DNA from: Bacteroidota bacterium | GTDB taxonomy: Bacteria; Bacteroidota; Ignavibacteria; UBA10030; UBA8401 | Assembly (NCBI GenBank): GCA_003456055.1 | Contig: DMPG01000104.1 | Location: 437-6,197, forward strand | Direction of reading: 5' to 3' | Length of the DNA: 5,761 bases | Part shown: in pieces, positions 1 through 5,761 of the stretch | Layout: each line of letters begins with the position of its first letter | How positions within the stretch are numbered: position 1 is the stretch's first letter | Notes under the pieces: model-generated | Told to the model about the DNA's origin: nothing | What the model saw: the letters and a program-made list of their open reading frames with translations, nothing else | Databases searched by the model: none | Program-made: the position numbers and the translations under genes

Positions 1-183
1 GCGAACAGAACGGCGTTGTGGAAAATAGATTTGCGAACCCGAAAAAAAACAAAGCTCATGAATATTTCACCTGGAGATAATCTCAAATTTTACAGAACTG
101 AATATGCAGACAAGGTTTTGACCTACACAAAGCAGCGGCGAAAAACGAGCATTGTAAAGATAGATAATTTGTTTAAGCAATAA
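1..183 (+). CDS. C-terminal end of an upstream protein, probably a PD40/TolB-type propeller sensor (partial)
   Basis: The frame starting at base 1 is open for 60 codons and ends at a TAA at 181-183; its start lies outside the window. The visible peptide contains LWKIDLRT near its beginning and closes with SIVKIDNLF. In PD40 (WD40-like) propeller proteins, including kinase-propeller fusions, blades often carry a phrase like LW-V-L-G, and the chain frequently ends with a strand resembling DVVLIRNF, so the fit is reasonable but rests on short motifs. The stop lies 33 bases before the kinase at 217, on the same strand, which suggests one transcription unit. By analogy with its neighbours this could be the sensor end of a further membrane kinase, but no kinase sequence is visible here. 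It could also be a stand-alone propeller protein. That it is coding is moderately likely; its function is tentative. Confidence 0.55.
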   Translation, partial: ANRTALWKIDLRTRKKTKLMNISPGDNLKFYRTEYADKVLTYTKQRRKTSIVKIDNLFKQ

Positions 184-201
184 TTTTTTACTGGAGTATC
201 A

Positions 202-208
202 AAGAAAG
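202..208 (+). promoter_or_regulatory. Weak candidate ribosome binding site for kinase 1
   Basis: The purine run AAGAAAG ends 8 bases before the ATG at 217 and is the best-placed candidate. A better Shine-Dalgarno core, GGAG at 193-196, is 20 bases from the start, too far for normal use. The assignment is tentative, but no other in-frame ATG fits the conserved kinase N-terminus. Confidence 0.3.
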
Positions 209-216
209 TAAACGAG

Positions 217-2919
217 ATGATTGGTCAAACAATTTCACATTACAAAATTATCGAAAAACTTGGCGAGGGTGGAATGGGTGTTGTCTACAAAGCCCAGGAT
301 ACGAAACTCGACCGCTTCGTTGCATTAAAATTTCTTCCGGATCATGTAAAGAATGGTTCCAATGAATTGGAACGTTTTATGCAGGAAGCAAAAGCTGCCG
401 CATCGTTGAACCATCCGAATATCTGCACGATCTACGGTATCGAAGAGTCTGAAGGGAAACATTTCATTGTCATGGAATTCGTTGATGGACAAACGCTGCA
501 GGAAAGAAAAACGACACTATCGCAAAAACAGGCACTCGATGTAGGAATACAGATTGCTGAAGGACTTTCCGCTGCACACGAAAAAGGGATTGTTCACCGT
601 GATATCAAACCGGAAAATATCATGATCCGGAAAGATGGTATCGTGCAAGTGATGGATTTTGGACTGGCAAAACTACGAGGTGCGTCGCGACTGACCAAAG
701 AAGGAAGCACTGTTGGGACCGCTGGTTATATGTCTCCAGAACAAGTACAGGGACAGGAGACTGATCACCGTTCGGATATTTTTTCGCTCGGTGTTCTTTT
801 ATATGAAATGCTTGCAGGACAGATCCCATTCAAAGGTGTCCATGAGACGGCGATTGCGTATGAGATCGTGAATGTCGATTCGCCGCCGATGTCCTCCGTA
901 AAACCGGATATCACTCATGAACTTGACACTGTAATACTTGAATGTCTGGAAAAAGATCCGAAAGAACGTGCACAGTCTGCCAGTCAGATCGCGCTCGATC
1001 TGAAACGATGCAGACGTGAATCAAGCCGGTCTCGAGCAAGCCGTACGATGTCAGCACGACCGAATATTTCTTCATCACAGATAAACTTTACATCCAATGA
1101 TGTGGAACAGACAGACGAAAATATTGTCAATAAAAAAAGATTTCCCTGGCTCATCATCGCTATTGTTGCAGTAGTTATGCTAGCGCTGGGATTTGTCATT
1201 TCAACATTGTTTGTACCTGCCAAGGTCGAAACATCTGCTCCAGTAATAAGTGCAAATATCACGCTTCCAACAGGACTAAAGTATAACGATGGATTGGGAG
1301 GTCACTCCGCCATATCACTGGACGGTTCGAAGTTTGTTTTTTCGGGGACCGATTCATTACTTCGACTTGGTTTGTGGGTCCGTCCGCTCAATTCACCGGA
1401 GGCGAAAATGCTTATTGGAACGGAAAATGCACAATACCCTTTCTGGTCGTACGACAGCCGCTCGATTGGTTTCTTCGCGGACGGAAAACTAAAGACCATT
1501 GATGCGAATGGGGGACCAGTCATGTCTCTTGCATCTGCTCCATTCGGTCGGGGTGCGGCATGGAGCAAATCTGGAGAGATCGTCTATTGTCCTTCAGTGG
1601 TCGATTTCAATCTGTTTGTCGTTGCCTCAACAGGAGGAAATCCCAGGGTAGTCACTCAATTCGATTCCACAACAAAAGCAGTTCCGCGATTTCCGTTCAT
1701 GTTCCCGGATGGGGATCATTTCCTTTTTTCCATGATAACGCTGGGGAACAATGCAACCCATTCTGATCTCCATATTGGTTCCCTCAAAGAAGGAACGACA
1801 AAGAAGATCCTCGATGAAAGTTCATTCGGCATTTACGCATCGGGATTCCTTTTCTCATTTCGTCAGGGAACCATCATCGCACAGAGGTTCGATCCTCAAA
1901 CATTCGCTATAACAGGAAAACCGGTAGCGATCCAGGGAAATGTCAATTCGTGGCCTCCGCGGGGCAAGGCAGATTTTTCGGTCAGTGAGAATGGACTGCT
2001 AGTCTATACACTTGGCGGTGCTGCCCGTTCCAGTGAACTTTTTTGGATTAATAGGCAGAGCACAACCACACCGATCGGAAATTTCGATCCATTCTTATCT
2101 ATTCGGCTTTCTCCGGATAATACCAAGATCGCCTACGATCAGATCGATGCGAAAGGGGAACAACCGACCGTCTGGATTTTTGATCTCGCCAGTTCCGTAA
2201 GGACCCGCCTGACATTCGATGTTGATGGAGGGAGTACGCCAGTTTGGTCCCGCGATGGATTGATGATCTATTATAATGCTGATCGCAATGGAAGCAAAGC
2301 AAATATCTTTGTGAAACGTTCGGACGGTTCCGGTGAAGTGAAACTGTTCCTTTCCGGCGAAGATAATACGGTGGGTTATGTCTGTCAGGATGTTTCTCCG
2401 GACGGCCGATATCTTTTAGTGACTGTCGGAAATGAATCCGGGAAGGAGTTGGGTGTCGTCGATCTGAGTGATACTGTGAAACAAAGGACGATACAGAAAT
2501 TGCATATCAATGGTTCGACTGCCTGTTTTTCTCCGGACGGAAAATGGATCGCTTACCACATCACTGAATCTGGTACCGCAAAGATGTATGTTGCATCATT
2601 CAGAGGGATCGAGGGAAAATGGCTGCTTCCGTCGGAAGGCGGAGCAAATCCGTACTGGGTGAAGAATAGGATCATTTACTATTCCAATGCGAATGACAGC
2701 TACGAAGGATGCGAAGTTACGTTCCCGAACGGCAGTCCTGTCTTTGGGCAGCCATCATCTCTTTTTGAGAGTGGTCGGTCACAGAATGCGTATCTCTACG
2801 GTGTTTCCAAGGATGGGGATCAATTCCTCGGATTCCGTCCCGCCAATGCCGGAGTCGGCAGTAATATCTCTCTGCTCGTGAACTGGAAGGGACTGGTCGA
2901 TGCAGAACAAAAGAATTGA
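217..2919 (+). CDS. Membrane-anchored Ser/Thr protein kinase with C-terminal PD40/TolB-like beta-propeller (kinase 1)
   Basis: This is a predicted receptor kinase that phosphorylates Ser/Thr residues on itself and on unknown targets. The Hanks-type kinase domain spans about residues 9-264: glycine loop GEGGMG (16-21), ATP-binding Lys38, helix-C Glu57, catalytic HRD (127-129) with Lys131 and Asn134, DFG (147-149), SPE (173-175) and subdomain XI Arg251. All catalytic residues are present. The activation segment has Thr160, Thr165 and Thr168 as candidate autophosphorylation sites. A Ser/Arg-rich linker (about 266-288) leads to KKR (306-308) and one membrane helix (about 311-333); the positive charges favour a cytoplasmic kinase. 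Residues about 345-895 show repeated propeller strands, with SPD motifs at 632, 727 and 772, a WSRD at 677, and a closing VNW (888-890) typical of kinase-propeller fusions. The propeller should lie outside the cytoplasm and sense an unknown ligand. The start is supported by an N-terminus matching both downstream paralogs; a weak AAGAAAG lies 8 bases upstream. Confidence 0.95.
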   Translation: MIGQTISHYKIIEKLGEGGMGVVYKAQDTKLDRFVALKFLPDHVKNGSNELERFMQEAKAAASLNHPNICTIYGIEESEGKHFIVMEFVDGQTLQERKTTLSQKQALDVGIQIAEGLSAAHEKGIVHRDIKPENIMIRKDGIVQVMDFGLAKLRGASRLTKEGSTVGTAGYMSPEQVQGQETDHRSDIFSLGVLLYEMLAGQIPFKGVHETAIAYEIVNVDSPPMSSVKPDITHELDTVILECLEKDPKERAQSASQIALDLKRCRRESSRSRASRTMSARPNISSSQINFTSNDVEQTDENIVNKKRFPWLIIAIVAVVMLALGFVISTLFVPAKVETSAPVISANITLPTGLKYNDGLGGHSAISLDGSKFVFSGTDSLLRLGLWVRPLNSPEAKMLIGTENAQYPFWSYDSRSIGFFADGKLKTIDANGGPVMSLASAPFGRGAAWSKSGEIVYCPSVVDFNLFVVASTGGNPRVVTQFDSTTKAVPRFPFMFPDGDHFLFSMITLGNNATHSDLHIGSLKEGTTKKILDESSFGIYASGFLFSFRQGTIIAQRFDPQTFAITGKPVAIQGNVNSWPPRGKADFSVSENGLLVYTLGGAARSSELFWINRQSTTTPIGNFDPFLSIRLSPDNTKIAYDQIDAKGEQPTVWIFDLASSVRTRLTFDVDGGSTPVWSRDGLMIYYNADRNGSKANIFVKRSDGSGEVKLFLSGEDNTVGYVCQDVSPDGRYLLVTVGNESGKELGVVDLSDTVKQRTIQKLHINGSTACFSPDGKWIAYHITESGTAKMYVASFRGIEGKWLLPSEGGANPYWVKNRIIYYSNANDSYEGCEVTFPNGSPVFGQPSSLFESGRSQNAYLYGVSKDGDQFLGFRPANAGVGSNISLLVNWKGLVDAEQKN

Positions 2920-2937
2920 TTCATTGAATCAATTCTT
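2911..2937 (+). repeat. Perfect 12-bp inverted repeat over the kinase 1 stop codon
   Basis: AAGAATTGATTC (2911-2922) and GAATCAATTCTT (2926-2937) are exact reverse complements separated by ATT. The left arm contains the last two sense codons and the TGA stop (2917-2919) of kinase 1. In RNA it would form a compact AU-rich hairpin immediately at the end of translation. No run of T follows, so it is not a classic intrinsic terminator. Possible roles are protecting the 3' end of the upstream message, slowing ribosome release, or, as DNA, a protein-binding palindrome. The pairing is read directly; the role is inferred. Confidence 0.75.
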
Positions 2938-2938
2938 G

Positions 2939-2979
2939 ATTGACACATTGAAATGCACAACGTTTTTCGATGTGTCAAT
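2939..2979 (+). repeat. 15-bp inverted repeat (one G-U wobble) in the kinase 1-kinase 2 spacer
   Basis: ATTGACACATTGAAA (2939-2953) pairs with TTTCGATGTGTCAAT (2965-2979) around an 11-base loop. The outer 10 pairs are perfect and the only deviation is a T opposite G at 2949/2969, which pairs as wobble in RNA. It starts one base after the preceding hairpin ends. What follows is AATAATTCATTC, not a T-run, so termination of the textbook kind is not supported. It may be an RNA processing or stability element, a weak attenuator, or an operator-like site for kinase 2. Confidence 0.7.
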
Positions 2980-2981
2980 AA

Positions 2982-2998
2982 TTCATTCAGCAAATGAA
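2982..2998 (+). repeat. Short 6-bp inverted repeat just before kinase 2
   Basis: TTCATT (2982-2987) and AATGAA (2993-2998) are exact reverse complements around the loop CAGCA, ending 8 bases before the kinase 2 ATG. A stem this short and AT-rich would be weak alone and could occur by chance. It is listed because it continues directly from two stronger hairpins and covers the place where a Shine-Dalgarno would normally sit; none is seen there. Confidence 0.35.
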
Positions 2999-3006
2999 AA
3001 AATTTT

Positions 3007-5361
3007 ATGATCGATCAAACAATATCTCACTATAAAATCCTCGAGAAACTTGGTGAAGGGGGAATGGGTATTGTCTACAAAGCCCACGACACCAAGCTTG
3101 ACCGATTCGTCGCATTGAAATTTTTACCTCAGTACGTATCATCAGATACAAAGGAAAAAGAACGCTTTTTTCAAGAGGCACGCGCTGCTGCAGCGCTCAA
3201 CCATCCGAATGTTGCCGTTATCCACGAGATTAGCGAATACGAAGGACGATTCTATCTTGCAATGGAATGTATTGAAGGACAGACGTTGAAGAAGATTGTT
3301 GAACATGGTGAACGATTTTCCAACAAAAAAGTCCTTGAAATTGCGATTCAAATCTGTGAAGGGTTGGCCGCTGCACACGAAAAAAGTATTGTCCATCGTG
3401 ATATCAAGTCCGACAATATTATGGTGACACCCAAAGGACTTGTAAAAATTATGGACTTTGGACTTGCCAAAGTAAAAAATTCAACGAACCTCACTAAAAT
3501 AGGATCAACTCTCGGTACAGCAGCGTATATGTCACCGGAACAGGCACGAGGTGAAGAAGTTGACAATCGGTCAGATATCTTTTCTCTTGGTGTTGTGATC
3601 TATGAATTATTTGCAGGGAAACTCCCGTTCAGAGGTGAACATCAGGCAGCATTAATGTATTCACTCGTCAATGAAGATCCTCAGCCGCTAGCACAATTCA
3701 ATGAGAATGTCTCGCCTGAGATTGAAAGAATTATTTCCAAAACGCTTGCCAAAGATGTTGAGGATCGGTATCAGAGTGTCGATGATTTGCTTGCAGACTT
3801 GAGAAGAGAACGGAAAAATATCGAGTATGCAAAAGCGGATTATATTAAAATGAGTTCTTCAGCATCTCAATTAAAAAGTATACAATTAAAAAAGAATCTT
3901 CGTCGTTACTACATTACTGGATCAATACTTATAGTATTGTCGGTTGTTGCTGCATACGTATTAATCTTCAAACAAGAAGGGGCAGTCAACTCGATCGCAG
4001 TTTTGCCGTTCACGACCACCAGCACAGAATCTTCGGCAGAAATTTTGAGTGATGGCATTACGGAAGGAATCATCAATAATCTAGCCAGTCTACCTTCGTT
4101 GACTGTGAAATCGCGGAATTCTGTCTTTCGCTATGCAGGAAAAGATATCGATGTTCAGGAAGTTGGAAAAAAACTCAATGTGAAAGCGGTGATTCTTGGT
4201 CGAATCATTCAGAACGGTGATAATTATTCAATCAGTGTTGAGTTGGTGGATGCAAGCAATGAACGTCATCTCTGGGGTGCACAATATACCAAACGAGCAT
4301 CGGATATCAATACATTACAGGGAGAACTCTCCAGGGATATTTCGGAACAACTTCAGGTGAAGCTCACCGGTGAAGAAAAGAAACGACTTACCAAAAATAA
4401 TACAGAAAATTCTGAGGCATATACACTCTACATAAAAGGGAGTTTTTATCTTAACAAGCGAACGTTTGATGGATTGAAAAAGGGGATTGAATATTTTGAG
4501 CAAGCTGTTATCAAAGATCCTAAGTATGCGCTTGCCTATACTGGAATTGGCGATGGATATGCTCTCCTTGTCGATAACTATTACATCCGCGCCGAGGAAG
4601 GTTACCCCAAGGCAAAACAGGCTGTACTAAAAGCGCTGGCTATAGATAATGATCTTGCTGAAGCACATGCATCACTAGCAAATGTGCTGAGTTCATACGA
4701 AAGAAAATGGGATGAAGCTAAAGAGGAATATAAAAAGGCAATAGAGCTTAATCCGAATTATTCAACAGCGCATCATTGGTATGCATTAATCTTATGCAAT
4801 CAAAAATTCTTTGAAGAAGCAATGCGTGAAATCCTCCGTGCCCAGGAGCTTGATCCGCTTTCGATGAGAATCAATCAAAATGTAGGATTTATTTTTTACA
4901 ACGAACGCTACTACGATAAATGCATCGAGCAGCAAATAAAGACTATCGAAATAGATTCGACTTTTCCCGGACCGCATGCTCTTATGGGAGATGCTTTTTT
5001 TATGAAGAAGCAATATGATAAAGCTCTTCATGCATACCAAGATGAAATTCGTTTAACAGGTGACAGGACATCAATCTTTTATATCGCATGCGTTTATGCA
5101 GTGACTGGACGGAAAAAGGAAGCACTGAAATTGTATAATGAACTGAAAGAAATATCCAGACATTCCTATATTCCAACCTCTTTTTTCGCGTATATGCAAT
5201 TGTATTTAGGGAATGATGATGAAGCGATTCTATTGTTGCAAAAGGCAGTCGATGAAAAAGATCCGATCGTAACCAGCTTGCTTACTGAACCGAAGTTGGA
5301 TCCTCTCCGTTCAGATCCACGATTCAACGAACTTTTGAAGAAAGTGAATCTAATTCAATGA
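3007..5361 (+). CDS. Membrane-anchored Ser/Thr protein kinase with TolB-like (COG5616-type) domain and TPR repeats (kinase 2)
   Basis: The cytoplasmic Hanks-type kinase (about residues 9-269) has GEGGMG (16-21), Lys38, Glu57, HRD (130-132) with Lys134 and Asn137, DFG (150-152), SPE (176-178) and Arg254, so it looks active. It has HRDIKSDN where the neighbours have KPEN or KPDN, a tolerated variation, and three extra residues before HRD relative to kinases 1 and 3. Basic residues (KKNLRR, ending at 300) precede one membrane helix (about 301-321). Residues 330-453, opening with IAVLPF and continuing through LSDGITEGI and HLWGAQY, match the TolB-like N-terminal domain found with TPRs in bacterial signalling proteins. 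TPR-type helices fill about 470-755, and the chain ends with LDPLRSDPRF (764-773), a usual terminus for this class. The TPR part probably binds proteins; its partner is unknown. The start is set by an in-frame stop at 2995-2997 and by the paralogs. No Shine-Dalgarno is visible. Confidence 0.95.
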   Translation: MIDQTISHYKILEKLGEGGMGIVYKAHDTKLDRFVALKFLPQYVSSDTKEKERFFQEARAAAALNHPNVAVIHEISEYEGRFYLAMECIEGQTLKKIVEHGERFSNKKVLEIAIQICEGLAAAHEKSIVHRDIKSDNIMVTPKGLVKIMDFGLAKVKNSTNLTKIGSTLGTAAYMSPEQARGEEVDNRSDIFSLGVVIYELFAGKLPFRGEHQAALMYSLVNEDPQPLAQFNENVSPEIERIISKTLAKDVEDRYQSVDDLLADLRRERKNIEYAKADYIKMSSSASQLKSIQLKKNLRRYYITGSILIVLSVVAAYVLIFKQEGAVNSIAVLPFTTTSTESSAEILSDGITEGIINNLASLPSLTVKSRNSVFRYAGKDIDVQEVGKKLNVKAVILGRIIQNGDNYSISVELVDASNERHLWGAQYTKRASDINTLQGELSRDISEQLQVKLTGEEKKRLTKNNTENSEAYTLYIKGSFYLNKRTFDGLKKGIEYFEQAVIKDPKYALAYTGIGDGYALLVDNYYIRAEEGYPKAKQAVLKALAIDNDLAEAHASLANVLSSYERKWDEAKEEYKKAIELNPNYSTAHHWYALILCNQKFFEEAMREILRAQELDPLSMRINQNVGFIFYNERYYDKCIEQQIKTIEIDSTFPGPHALMGDAFFMKKQYDKALHAYQDEIRLTGDRTSIFYIACVYAVTGRKKEALKLYNELKEISRHSYIPTSFFAYMQLYLGNDDEAILLLQKAVDEKDPIVTSLLTEPKLDPLRSDPRFNELLKKVNLIQ

Positions 5362-5761
5362 TTGGTCAAACTATTTCGCACTATAAGATTCTTGAAAAGC
5401 TCGGCGAAGGGGGAATGGGCGTTGTGTACAAAGCACAAGATACCAAGCTTGATCGTTTTGTTGCACTGAAATTTCTTCCTCAACACCTTGCTGCATCGGA
5501 GCAGGATAAAGCACGCTTTATTCAGGAAGCAAAGTCCGCGTCGGCTTTGAATCATCCGAACGTCTGCACGATTCATGATATTTCAGAACACGACGGACAA
5601 TTGTTCATCGTCATGGAATTTGTCGATGGGAAATCTCTCAAAGAGAAAAAAGAGAATCTTGGACAAAAGCAGATCCTTGAAATTGGAATTCAGGTTGCCG
5701 AAGGATTGGCCGCTGCCCATGAAAAAGGAATAGTTCATAGAGATATCAAACCGGACAATGA
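5358..5761 (+). CDS. Ser/Thr protein kinase, N-terminal part only (kinase 3, cut by window end)
   Basis: The ATG at 5358 overlaps the TGA of kinase 2 (5359-5361) by four bases, and the frame stays open through 134 full codons to the window edge. The peptide opens with the same MIGQTISHYKI as kinase 1. It shows GEGGMG (16-21), Lys38, Glu57, HRD (127-129), Lys131 and Asn134, and the window stops two bases into the codon after Asn134. DFG, the rest of the kinase and any sensor domain lie outside. It is closer to kinase 1 than to kinase 2: it has NVCTIHDI and FIVMEFVDG where kinase 1 has NICTIYGI and FIVMEFVDG, and the same HRD position. A purine run, GAAGAAAG (5337-5344), is 13 bases upstream, which is weak, so translational coupling to kinase 2 is likely. 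The missing part cannot be predicted; by analogy it would carry a membrane helix and an outer domain. Confidence 0.92.
   Translation, partial: MIGQTISHYKILEKLGEGGMGVVYKAQDTKLDRFVALKFLPQHLAASEQDKARFIQEAKSASALNHPNVCTIHDISEHDGQLFIVMEFVDGKSLKEKKENLGQKQILEIGIQVAEGLAAAHEKGIVHRDIKPDN

Noticed and set aside
165..190. Terminator at the end of the left-edge gene (TTTTTT after the TAA)
   Set aside because: Only a 3-bp TTG/CAA stem with a 6-base loop precedes the T-run, too weak for termination; read-through into kinase 1 is more likely.
620..1568. Minus-strand open frames of about 69-92 codons within kinase 1
   Set aside because: They lie entirely within a well-supported kinase-propeller gene, have no recognisable domain, and have low-complexity or arbitrary composition typical of antisense shadows.
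2940..2968. TTGACA at 2940-2945 as the -35 box of a promoter for kinase 2
   Set aside because: No -10 like sequence lies 16-18 bases downstream (2963-2968 is TTTTTC), and the nearest AT-rich candidate, AATAAT at 2977-2982, is 31 bases away. TTGACA is also part of the inverted repeat, which explains it better.
2911..2990. Rho-independent terminator after kinase 1
   Set aside because: The stems are good but neither is GC-rich nor followed by a T-run; the TTTTT at 2963-2967 lies in the loop and right arm of the second hairpin.
2994..3006. ATG at 2994 as an upstream start for kinase 2
   Set aside because: It is in a different frame from the kinase, and the kinase frame has a stop at 2995-2997, so 3007 is the earliest usable ATG; the paralogs also begin at this point.
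5355..5576. Minus-strand 73-codon frame at the start of kinase 3
   Set aside because: It is antisense to a clearly conserved kinase N-lobe with mostly synonymous divergence from kinase 1, so the plus strand is the coding one.

Overview
The window holds a same-strand cluster of membrane-anchored, PknB-like (Hanks-type) serine/threonine protein kinases. Two are complete and a third is cut by the right edge. A short open tail at the left edge looks like the end of another sensor protein of the same general type. No RNA genes, mobile elements or CRISPR were seen, and no minus-strand gene is supported. The host is a bacterium of moderate to low GC. The opening shared by all three kinases (MIGQTISHYKI followed by LGEGGMG), the fusions to PD40/TolB-type propellers or to a TolB-like plus TPR module, and weak Shine-Dalgarno signals recall expanded kinase families in Ignavibacteriota, Calditrichota, Bacteroidota-related lineages and Acidobacteriota. 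This placement is an impression from family resemblance, not a computed assignment.

Layout: positions 1-183 are the last 60 codons of an upstream gene whose sequence resembles the closing strands of a PD40 propeller. After 33 bases comes kinase 1 (217-2919, 900 aa): cytoplasmic kinase, one membrane helix, then a large beta-propeller region. The 87-base gap before kinase 2 is almost filled by three consecutive inverted repeats, the first of which includes the kinase 1 stop codon. Kinase 2 (3007-5361, 784 aa) has a cytoplasmic kinase, one membrane helix, a TolB-like domain of the COG5616 type and a TPR array. Kinase 3 begins inside the stop codon of kinase 2 (ATGA overlap, start 5358) and runs off the window after 134 codons, near its catalytic loop.

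The likely logic is a set of parallel signalling receptors. The kinase domains are nearly interchangeable (the first 41 residues are almost identical), while the C-terminal sensing or scaffolding modules differ completely. Both complete kinases keep every catalytic residue and should be active. The order and spacing suggest co-transcription, with kinases 2 and 3 probably translationally coupled and the hairpin-rich gap between kinases 1 and 2 possibly tuning relative expression. The individual architectures are known; the tandem arrangement and the structured spacer are the parts most worth a second look.
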